A DNA stretch of 17,146 nt from positions 1 to 17,146 of the forward strand of contig DJJR01000041.1 in the NCBI GenBank assembly GCA_002434245.1, read 5' to 3'. A program made the translations under genes and the position numbers. Origin of the DNA: Pelosinus fermentans (GTDB taxonomy: Bacteria; Bacillota; Negativicutes; DSM-13327). The notes below the pieces were generated by a model, which ran no database searches, was not told the origin of the DNA, and saw only the letters and a list, made by a program, of their open reading frames with translations. Below, in pieces: positions 1 to 5,824 of the stretch (positions are counted from its first letter, which is position 1; every line of letters begins with the position of its first letter).

Positions 1-36
1 ATCATCTTTTTAACCTTTATAAGGAAATTCATGGTC

Positions 37-65
37 TTGACTAGATAAAATGATTGCTATATACT
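37..65 (+). promoter_or_regulatory. sigma-A promoter of the copper chaperone gene
   Basis: TTGACT at 37-42 and TATACT at 60-65 are separated by 17 bases, a near-consensus vegetative promoter. The expected start point is around 72, immediately before the CsoR-like operator. No other gene lies between this promoter and the chaperone. Confidence 0.75.
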
Positions 66-72
66 TTTTATT

Positions 73-92
73 ATACTGTACGGGGGTATGGC
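73..92 (+). promoter_or_regulatory. CsoR-like copper operator
   Basis: The stretch contains ATACTGTACGGGGGTATGG. It closely resembles the copper-responsive CsoR operators known from Firmicute copZA promoters, a G-tract flanked by ATAC/GTAT half sites. It overlaps the expected transcription start, so a bound repressor would block initiation and Cu(I) would relieve it. No csoR gene lies in the window. The assignment rests on motif similarity and on the chaperone gene directly downstream. Confidence 0.65.
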
Positions 93-119
93 ATAATGAG
101 GCAGAGGAGGTGAATAGAA

Positions 120-329
120 ATGGGTCAAAATGGTGAGATCGTAATAAAAATTGAGGGTATGTCTTGCGGACATTGTAAGGCAGCCGTCGAGAAGGCTCTT
201 AAAGAGGTTGCAGGAGTTACGAGCGCTGCTGTTAATTTAGAGAAAAAAGAAGCGGTAGTGACTGGCTCTGCAGAGCTTGCCGCTCTTCATCAAGCAATAG
301 AAGAAGTGGGTTTTGATGTAGTTGCATAA
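120..329 (+). CDS. copZ: copper chaperone, CopZ family (single HMA domain)
   Basis: This encodes a 69-residue cytosolic protein made of one heavy-metal-associated (HMA) domain. The metal motif GMSCGHC is at residues 13-19, with the two cysteines spaced CxxC as in CopZ and the N-terminal domains of CopA. The rest follows the ferredoxin-like HMA pattern (VEKALKEVAGV near 24-34, EEVGFDV near the end). CopZ proteins carry Cu(I) to the CopA P-type ATPase and to the CsoR repressor. The ribosome binding site GAGGAGGTGA at 104-113 lies 6 bases before the ATG. A near-consensus promoter, a CsoR-like operator and a downstream terminator make this look like a single-gene copper-induced transcript. No copA follows. 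A mercury or other soft-metal binding role is possible but less likely given the operator. Confidence 0.9.
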   Translation: MGQNGEIVIKIEGMSCGHCKAAVEKALKEVAGVTSAAVNLEKKEAVVTGSAELAALHQAIEEVGFDVVA

Positions 330-350
330 TCTGGTTCATAATCCGGAGGA

Positions 351-404
351 AAATACCTTATAAAGTTGACACGAAGATGTCTGCTTTATAGGGTATTTCT
401 TTTT
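351..404 (+). terminator. rho-independent terminator after copZ
   Basis: A 15-bp stem (351-365 with 384-398, one mismatch) encloses a loop that itself has a 4-bp GACA/TGTC extension. It is followed by the run CTTTTTAAT. It closes the copZ transcript. Confidence 0.85.
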
Positions 405-418
405 AATACAGCAAGGTG

Positions 419-580
419 TAGTACCTTGTCAGCCCTAAATCAGTAAATACTGACAGTCTATTCTCCGCACCCCTTCGTTGTCGTCGGTCGGCATACTCCC
501 GGTATGCTTCCTTCCTCCGCCTTGTGTTGTGAACAATAGCCTCGCCATTATCCTATTGTTTTAAAGCTGACAAGGTACTA
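419..580. repeat. ~160-bp structured intergenic inverted-repeat element
   Basis: Perfect 15-bp terminal inverted repeats, TAGTACCTTGTCAGC at 419-433 and its complement at 566-580, enclose three further hairpins: 440-453 (6-bp stem), 491-507 (6-bp stem GCATAC/GTATGC) and 532-560 (8-bp stem AACAATAG/CTATTGTT). The whole could fold as a multi-branched, cloverleaf-like structure. The middle (about 462-525) is more GC-rich than the surrounding spacer. No reading frame of note and no T-run follow. It resembles a dispersed MITE- or REP-like element, but copy number cannot be judged from one copy. A structured RNA is the alternative. No clear target-site duplication flanks it. Confidence 0.6.
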
Positions 581-726
581 GGGGAAATTCTGCTATTTAT
601 ATGGTATGATTATCTTAAGATAGTACAAAGACTCGAAAAGTAAAAAGAGTAGCTTTCTGACTCCAAAAGACTCTGAACATTCAATTATTACGAATTTACA
701 TATGTAAAAGATAGGAGTAATCATAT
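581..726. promoter_or_regulatory. upstream region of the regulator gene with two perfect palindromes
   Basis: This stretch holds two perfect palindromes: TATCTTAAGATA at 611-622 and TTTACATATGTAAA at 695-708. The second ends just before the ribosome binding site of the regulator gene, where a bound protein could block transcription or translation. A possible -10 (TATGAT, 605-610) has no convincing -35. Apart from these I see nothing else here. Confidence 0.35.
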
Positions 727-2043
727 ATGCATAGAATTGGCATTGTTGGCCCCGACCGAACTGTGGAGCGGATTTTGAAGGTGGCTGCAGATTATAGTCA
801 AGAAGTTGAATGTATACCTTTTCCTTACGACGATGAGATGGAAATACAAAGTATTTTGCATGAACATCGCAGTAAGGTGAAAGGCTGGCTTTTTTCTGGT
901 CCCGTTCCCTATATCATTGCACAGGAGTATATAGAGTCTGATGATACGGTAGCGTATTGTCAGACAATGGGCGGGGGATTCTACCTCTGCTGTCTGCAAA
1001 TGGCCTTCGCCCACAAAGTGGTTTTAGAACGTATTTCTGTTGATTTCATTGAATCAGAAGTAGATATAGAGCAGTTACTCCGTGCTACGGGAATACCATG
1101 GCGTGATGTTTTCATTAAGTATTACAGCCGCCAATATGACCCGGAAGAGATTATTCAGTTTCATCTTCAATTGTGGCGGGAGGGCAAAATTGATGGAGTC
1201 ATAACGGCTTTGCGCAGTGTTATGAATGCATTGCAAAAAGAAAATGTTCCAGTCTATCACTTTACGTTAAGTGAGCAAGAAATTTATCAATCTCTCAAAA
1301 TCATTATTGAGAAAGTACAATCATCTTATTTTAAGAATACGCAAGTCGGACTGGTGATTATTGAAATTCGCAATTATGGAAAGATTATTGAAAGAGCTAA
1401 GACCCCTTATGATCTGCAGATCTTAGAGTTAAGGCTAAAAGCAATATTATTGCCTCTATGCAAGAGCTTGGATGGCTATCTTTTGGATAAAGGAACGGGG
1501 GTATATGAGATTTTTAGCTCTCGCGGAGCTGTGCAAAGGGAAATCACTATGCTGCAAGATACAATTGAGCAACTAATATTAGCAGTAAATATCGATGTTC
1601 CTATTACAGCTGGCATTGGTTTTGGTGAAACGGTTTTTGCTAGTGAAATCAACGCTCATCGAGCACTTAGCAACACGAGAGAACAAAAGGGAGCACGCGT
1701 TGTTATTGTACAGGATGACGGCAAAATGGTTGAAGTAGTTAAATATAATAAGGCATTAAGTTATGAATTTTATTCAAATGATACTGATTTGCTGAAAAAG
1801 CTAAACCAAGTGAGTGTGGGAATCAAGACGTACCGCAAAATTGAAAACATTGTACAACGTATGGGGTGGGGTTCTTTTTCAAATTCTCAACTGGCCGCTC
1901 AGATGTCGGTTACCGAGCGGAATGTTCGAAGGATTATAACAAGTCTCTGTGAAGCTGGATTAGTTGAGCAGGTTGGCGAAGAGTATGCAGCAGCAAGAGG
2001 GCGGCCGAACAAACTATACCAAATAGCTTCATATAAAAAATGA
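727..2043 (+). CDS. transcriptional regulator: PrpR_N-like sensor, degenerate GGDEF-like domain, winged HTH
   Basis: This is a 438-residue, probably cytosolic regulator with no signal peptide or membrane segment. Residues 1 to about 195 have a Rossmann-like alternating pattern (IGIVGP at 4-9, WLFSGPVPY at 54-62, DGVITALRSV at 156-165) reminiscent of PrpR_N ligand-sensing domains. Residues about 203-332 resemble the nucleotide-cyclase/GGDEF fold (GLVIIEIRNYG, then VPITAGIGFGETVFASEINAHRAL), but the GGDEF catalytic motif is absent, so diguanylate cyclase activity is unlikely. Residues about 375-433 form a winged helix-turn-helix (FSNSQLAAQMSVTERNVRR, GLVEQVGEEY, GRPNKLYQI). The ATG is preceded by AGGAG at 713-717. 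It lies directly upstream of the DUF3100/M20 operon in the same orientation, with a terminator between them, so it probably controls that operon. I do not recognise a named orthologue. Confidence 0.75.
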   Translation: MHRIGIVGPDRTVERILKVAADYSQEVECIPFPYDDEMEIQSILHEHRSKVKGWLFSGPVPYIIAQEYIESDDTVAYCQTMGGGFYLCCLQMAFAHKVVLERISVDFIESEVDIEQLLRATGIPWRDVFIKYYSRQYDPEEIIQFHLQLWREGKIDGVITALRSVMNALQKENVPVYHFTLSEQEIYQSLKIIIEKVQSSYFKNTQVGLVIIEIRNYGKIIERAKTPYDLQILELRLKAILLPLCKSLDGYLLDKGTGVYEIFSSRGAVQREITMLQDTIEQLILAVNIDVPITAGIGFGETVFASEINAHRALSNTREQKGARVVIVQDDGKMVEVVKYNKALSYEFYSNDTDLLKKLNQVSVGIKTYRKIENIVQRMGWGSFSNSQLAAQMSVTERNVRRIITSLCEAGLVEQVGEEYAAARGRPNKLYQIASYKK

Positions 2044-2059
2044 AAAACATTGATTCGTC

Positions 2060-2098
2060 GAGAATACCTATGCTTTTTGCCTGGTATTCTCTTATTTT
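2060..2098 (+). terminator. rho-independent terminator after the regulator
   Basis: A perfect 9-bp stem, GAGAATACC (2060-2068) with GGTATTCTC (2083-2091), is followed by TTATTTT. It separates the regulator transcript from the DUF3100 operon. Confidence 0.75.
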
Positions 2099-2131
2099 CC
2101 ATTTAGAACAATTGAAGATATACAAAGGTAC

Positions 2132-2161
2132 TTGCTGTTTTTAATCATGCTGTTATATAAT
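2132..2161 (+). promoter_or_regulatory. candidate promoter of the DUF3100/M20 operon
   Basis: A perfect TATAAT at 2156-2161 has a weak -35 candidate, TTGCTG at 2132-2137 (spacing 18). The resulting leader to the GTG start at 2262 would be about 95 bases. A strong ribosome binding site, GAGGTGAT at 2201-2208, precedes a three-codon mini-frame (ATG at 2220, stop at 2226-2228) inside the leader. Whether that mini-frame is translated cannot be told. Confidence 0.4.
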
Positions 2162-2261
2162 TATTTTAGGAAAAATACCGTATATATTCCTTAAATTAAA
2201 GAGGTGATTTGCAAAAAAAATGTCGTGAAAACCGATTTCTATAATAATTGGGAGTGATGTA

Positions 2262-3056
2262 GTGGATATTTTGCGTAATTGGAAAATTCATCTTTTAGTG
2301 CTTATGATTGTGGTTATGTCAGAGAACCTTGGAATTGTAAAGTATGGTCTCATTATTTTGCTGCCGTTGCTGCATGCATTAGTACTTGGCGGCATCATTA
2401 GTTTTCCTAAATTTAAAATTCTATCAACAAAACAAATGGAAGTGGCTGCTGGAATTTTGCCCATTGCTATGATGCTTTTAATCGTTAAAATTGGCTTGGA
2501 TATTGGACCGAATTTATCCTTGCTGTTTCATTCGAAAGGAGCGCTGCTCCTTCAAGAAATCGGTCATTTCTTCGGCACGGTTATATTAGGCTTGCCGATT
2601 GCTGTATTTTTAAGGATGGGGAGAGAATCCATTGGTGCTACCTATTCCGTTGCTAGAGAGCCCAATATTGCCATCATAGCAGAGAAGTTTGGACTTGATT
2701 CACCAGAAGGACGGGGCGTAATGGCCACATATATCTGCGGAACGCTGGTTGGCGCAGTATGGCTGTCGATTTTAACCGGAGTTGTTGCCAAATTGGGAAT
2801 TCTTCATCCTTATGCATTGGCGATGGGGTCAGGTGTAGGCAGCGGCAGCATGATGGCTGCTTCAGTCGGTTCCATTATTGCAGCCTATCCGGATATGGAA
2901 CAGCAAATCCGGGCCTATGCAGGGGCAGCGAACTTAATGTCTACGATCTTGGGCATTTATGTAAGTCTCTTTTTTTCGTTGCCATTGGCGACAAAACTGT
3001 ATAATTTTTTAAGCAAGTTTCAGAGCGATAAAGAGACTGCAAAGGAGAAGGTATAA
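2262..3056 (+). CDS. DUF3100 family membrane protein, putative transporter component
   Basis: This encodes a 264-residue polytopic membrane protein with roughly seven hydrophobic segments, near residues 9-26, 28-48, 60-80, 95-118, 155-177, 185-207 and 222-245. The stretch GRESIGATYSVAREPNIAI (120-138), then AEKFGLDSPEGRGVMATYICG (140-160), matches what I know of the DUF3100 family, whose function is not established. A glycine/serine-rich run, MGSGVGSGSMMAASVGS (188-204), suggests a transport path. The start is GTG, with GGGAG at 2250-2254 and 7 bases of spacing. The stop codon overlaps the next start (TAATG), so the two membrane proteins are translationally coupled and probably form a complex. 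With the downstream amidohydrolase, the logic is import of a substrate that is then hydrolysed. The transport role is inferred. Confidence 0.8.
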   Translation: MDILRNWKIHLLVLMIVVMSENLGIVKYGLIILLPLLHALVLGGIISFPKFKILSTKQMEVAAGILPIAMMLLIVKIGLDIGPNLSLLFHSKGALLLQEIGHFFGTVILGLPIAVFLRMGRESIGATYSVAREPNIAIIAEKFGLDSPEGRGVMATYICGTLVGAVWLSILTGVVAKLGILHPYALAMGSGVGSGSMMAASVGSIIAAYPDMEQQIRAYAGAANLMSTILGIYVSLFFSLPLATKLYNFLSKFQSDKETAKEKV

Positions 3057-3508
3057 TGAATAAATTGCAGAATATGACCGTTGCCATGATATTATCAGGA
3101 TTGCTTATGGCAGTTGGTAATGTCATTGGCTATCATGTAGACTGGTATAGTTCCCTATTAGGTGTCCTTGTTATTATTGTGATTGGTCTTATTGGAATGG
3201 CTGTCAGCCAAATACCTGGGCTGAATAAATTGCCTATGGTATTTTGGATTTCTATTGTTGCTATTATTTTCTCTCTTCCAGACTTTCCTGGCAGTGCATG
3301 GGTAATCCAAATAACAAAAAAGGTACAATTTTTAGCCGTTACCACTCCTATCTTGGCTTATGCCGGCTTATCATTGGGGAAAGATATTGAGCTATTTAAA
3401 AAGTTATCATGGAAAATCGTACCGGTAACATTGGCTGTGATGACGGGAACTTTTATATTTGCTGCGATTATTGCCCAATTTGTCCTAAAATGGGAAGGCG
3501 CAATTTAA
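3056..3508 (+). CDS. small polytopic membrane protein, partner of the DUF3100 protein
   Basis: This encodes a 150-residue protein with about five hydrophobic segments, near residues 8-27, 30-50, 60-74, 92-107 and 120-142. The stretch TTPILAYAGLSLGKDIELF (96-114) resembles the repeat found in sodium-dependent or LysO-type export/import proteins of the DUF340/GltS kind, but I cannot assign a named family. Its ATG overlaps the stop of the DUF3100 gene by one base, so it is almost certainly co-translated with it. The most economical reading is a two-subunit transporter in which this protein supplies the second half of a carrier that is a single chain elsewhere. Confidence 0.75.
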   Translation: MNKLQNMTVAMILSGLLMAVGNVIGYHVDWYSSLLGVLVIIVIGLIGMAVSQIPGLNKLPMVFWISIVAIIFSLPDFPGSAWVIQITKKVQFLAVTTPILAYAGLSLGKDIELFKKLSWKIVPVTLAVMTGTFIFAAIIAQFVLKWEGAI

Positions 3509-3538
3509 TGATAAAAAAATTGGTGCTGGAGGTAGACG

Positions 3539-4855
3539 ATGAAAAAGGAAGAATTAAAACAAAAGATTTGTCAGGCAATCGAAGCAAGTAAAGAACAAAT
3601 CCTTGCGCTGGGAGAGTCTATCTATAAGGAACCAGAGCTGGGTTTTAAAGAGACGAAGACTGCTTCTAAGGTAGAAGAACTATTTCGTGAATTAGGCGTA
3701 GCGTATGAAAAAGGGTTGGCACTTACTGGTGTCAAGGGGCGTCTCAAAGGTAAAAAATCGAACCGTACCGTTGCCATACTTGGTGAGCTTGATGCTGTTA
3801 CTTGCGCTGCCCATCCTGGCGCAGATCCTTTAAGTGGTGCTGCTCACTGCTGTGGTCATAACGTTCAGATTGCAATATTGATGGCTGTAGGCAGAGCCTT
3901 ACTGGAAACTGGTGCCATGGAATACTTAGCCGGAGATGTAGTGCTTTTTGCTGTTCCGGCAGAAGAATATGTTGAGATTTCCTATCGCAGCAAGCTTCGT
4001 GAAGAAGGCAAAATCACGTATCTTGGCGGTAAGCAGGAATTGATTCATTTGGGGGCTTTTGATGATATAGATATGGCTCTGCAAATTCATCTGCTCACTA
4101 ATACCCAGGCTGACAGTTTCATCCGTCTTGGCAGTACCAGTAATGGATTTATCGGCAAATTGGTTAAGTATCGAGGTAAAGCTGCTCATGCCGCAATGGC
4201 GCCTTCAGAAGGAATTAATGCTCTAAATGCAGCCATGTTAGGCGTAATGGGAGTCAATGCCCAACGGGAGACTTTCCGTGAACAAGATTACGTGCGGTTT
4301 CATCCGATCATTACCCAAGGTGGTGATTTAGTCAACGTAATACCTGAAGATGTGCGTATGGAAAGTTATGTTCGTGCTGCCACGATGGAGGCACTGCAGG
4401 AAAGCAATCAAAAGATTGACCGTGCCCTGCGTGCTGGCGGGGATGCAGTAGGGGCTGAAGTGTCTATCCAAAGTTTACCGGGCTATTTGCCAATGTACAA
4501 TAACCAGGATCTGAATCAAGTGTTTAGAAGCAATGCGGAAGTGGTATACGGACAAACCCAGGTAATTGAAGGAACGCATGAAGCTGGCAGCACCGATACC
4601 GGTGATCTTTCTCATATTATGCCGACGATACATCCTTGGCTTGGCTGTGTATCAGGTGCTCTGCATAGTAAGGAATATGTTGTGGCTGATGTTCATGCGG
4701 CTTATATTAAGTCCGCCCAGGCACTGGCGATGACGATTATTGATCTATTGTATGGCGATGCTGAAGCAGCAGAGAACATATTGCATGATTATAAACCATT
4801 GCTGACCAAAGAAAAATATGTGGAATTTTTAAATTCCTTTAACCAAGGGGATTAA
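3539..4855 (+). CDS. M20-family amidohydrolase/peptidase (AbgB-like)
   Basis: This is a 438-residue cytosolic metallohydrolase. Candidate metal ligands and catalytic residues are visible in order: GELDAV (82-87), HCCGHN (103-108; C105 and H107), PAEE (140-143; E142 general base, E143 ligand), H184 in QIHLL, and H376 in GALHSKEY. The lid-domain motif HAAMAPSEGINALNA is at 217-231, with NVIPE at 266-270 and STDTGD at 351-356. Family members (M20D, AbgB, hippurate hydrolase, aminoacylases) cleave amide bonds of N-acyl amino acids. GGAGGT at 3528-3533 lies 5 bases before the ATG, and the gap to the membrane-protein gene is 30 bases, so it is the third gene of the operon. The transporter neighbours suggest an imported amide-linked substrate such as an acyl- or aroyl-amino acid. 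The exact substrate is unknown. Confidence 0.88.
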   Translation: MKKEELKQKICQAIEASKEQILALGESIYKEPELGFKETKTASKVEELFRELGVAYEKGLALTGVKGRLKGKKSNRTVAILGELDAVTCAAHPGADPLSGAAHCCGHNVQIAILMAVGRALLETGAMEYLAGDVVLFAVPAEEYVEISYRSKLREEGKITYLGGKQELIHLGAFDDIDMALQIHLLTNTQADSFIRLGSTSNGFIGKLVKYRGKAAHAAMAPSEGINALNAAMLGVMGVNAQRETFREQDYVRFHPIITQGGDLVNVIPEDVRMESYVRAATMEALQESNQKIDRALRAGGDAVGAEVSIQSLPGYLPMYNNQDLNQVFRSNAEVVYGQTQVIEGTHEAGSTDTGDLSHIMPTIHPWLGCVSGALHSKEYVVADVHAAYIKSAQALAMTIIDLLYGDAEAAENILHDYKPLLTKEKYVEFLNSFNQGD

Positions 4856-4909
4856 AGAGTTTGGTACAAGTCATCTATATAACAATGGATAATGTAAAGG
4901 GATAACTAG

Positions 4910-4948
4910 AAGGGAGCCACTCACCAATGAGTGGTTCCCTTAATTCTT
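4910..4948 (+). terminator. rho-independent terminator after the M20 gene
   Basis: A 14-bp stem (4910-4923 with 4928-4941, one G-U pair) has a 4-base loop, CCAA, and is followed by TAATTCTTA. It ends the DUF3100/M20 operon. Confidence 0.85.
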
Positions 4949-4984
4949 ATAGCTGTATGATGATTTGAAGAAAGCAGGCTTGAT

Positions 4985-5019
4985 GAAAAAGAATACTCCC
5001 TTTGTTGAACGGAGTTATT
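4985..5019 (-). terminator. rho-independent terminator of ogt (minus strand)
   Basis: Read on the minus strand, AATAACTCC (from 5019-5011) pairs with GGAGTATT (4999-4992) with one bulged base. The hairpin is followed by CTTTTTC. It lies 40 bases past the ogt stop. Confidence 0.65.
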
Positions 5020-5058
5020 TATTAAGTCAAGAATGAATTGCTATCCTTTCTGTTTTCA

Positions 5059-5565
5059 TCAATCAAATAGCGGCTTTCCATGTTCAAGCTGAAGTAAAGC
5101 CTTCTTCTTATCAATGCCTCCCGCATAGCCGGTTAAGCTTCCGCTGGATCCGATAACTCTATGGCATGGAATGAGTATGGAAATAGGATTATGCCCGACA
5201 GCGCCCCCTACAGCTTGCGCAGACATAGAAGAGAGTCCTTGCATAATGGCAAGCTTCTTGGCAATTTCACCGTAAGTAGTAACTTGGCCAAAGGGGATTT
5301 TTAAAAGGATATCCCAAACCGTTTTTTGAAAAGAAGTTCCTTGAGGTTCAATCTTAAGGTCAAGCATGGGATTTTTACCTGAAAAATACTCCCCTAGCCA
5401 AAGTCGCAGTGTCTCAAAAACAGCATAGTTGAACTCATCCATCCATGTACCTGTCTTGGATGGATAGTACTTTTGTCCAATAAACCATAAACCGGTTAGC
5501 GCTCCATTTTCAGCAGACGCTGTTATCGCGCCTAATGCAGTATCAATTGTGCAAGTATAAATCAT
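5059..5565 (-). CDS. ogt: methylated-DNA--protein-cysteine S-methyltransferase (O6-alkylguanine repair)
   Basis: This 168-residue suicide DNA-repair enzyme moves the alkyl group from O6-methylguanine or O4-methylthymine to its own cysteine. The active site PCHRVIG is at residues 133-139, with acceptor C134. The helix-turn-helix region VTTYGEIAKKL (95-105), the AVGGAVGHNPISILIPCHRV segment (118-137) and the GYAGGIDKKKALLQLE tail (146-161) follow the Ogt/MGMT family. Its length is usual for single-domain Ogt, and no Ada N-terminal domain is fused. The ribosome binding site GAAGGAG (complement of 5577-5583) lies 11 bases before the ATG. It is a single-gene transcript on the opposite strand to all its neighbours, with its own promoter and terminator, and is unrelated to the catabolic clusters on either side. 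Confidence 0.95.
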   Translation of the reverse strand: MIYTCTIDTALGAITASAENGALTGLWFIGQKYYPSKTGTWMDEFNYAVFETLRLWLGEYFSGKNPMLDLKIEPQGTSFQKTVWDILLKIPFGQVTTYGEIAKKLAIMQGLSSMSAQAVGGAVGHNPISILIPCHRVIGSSGSLTGYAGGIDKKKALLQLEHGKPLFD

Positions 5566-5666
5566 ATTTTTAACAGCTCCTTCTTAATGGTGCGTAAATA
5601 TACTTTCGAAATGGGTGGTTGACCTGTTGGGATTGATGCTGTTTGTTCTGATCAAAACATAAATAA

Positions 5667-5695
5667 ATTATAGATTGCTGTTCTTTCTATTTCAA
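5667..5695 (-). promoter_or_regulatory. sigma-A promoter of ogt
   Basis: On the minus strand, TTGAAA (5695-5690) and TATAAT (5672-5667) are separated by exactly 17 bases. The leader to the ogt start would be about 95 bases. This is near-consensus and well placed. Confidence 0.75.
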
Positions 5696-5707
5696 GTATT
5701 ACTTATT

Positions 5708-5737
5708 TTGACTTGATGGCAAGTTTCAGGTTAGTAT
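5708..5737 (+). promoter_or_regulatory. candidate promoter of the sigma-54 activator gene
   Basis: TTGACT at 5708-5713 and TAGTAT at 5732-5737 are 18 bases apart. The -10 matches only four of six consensus positions. It is the best candidate in the spacer and lies about 85 bases before the GTG start. Confidence 0.35.
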
Positions 5738-5824
5738 AGGGGTAATAGAAAATTCTACGCGCTGTTTGTTGAATAATTTTTGATTGATGGTTAATTACTG
5801 GATTTAAAAGTGAGGTAGTCAATT

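Noticed and set aside
2220..2228. Three-codon leader peptide before the DUF3100 gene
   Set aside because: A ribosome binding site precedes it at about 11 bases, but two sense codons carry no attenuation signal and no competing hairpins are visible.
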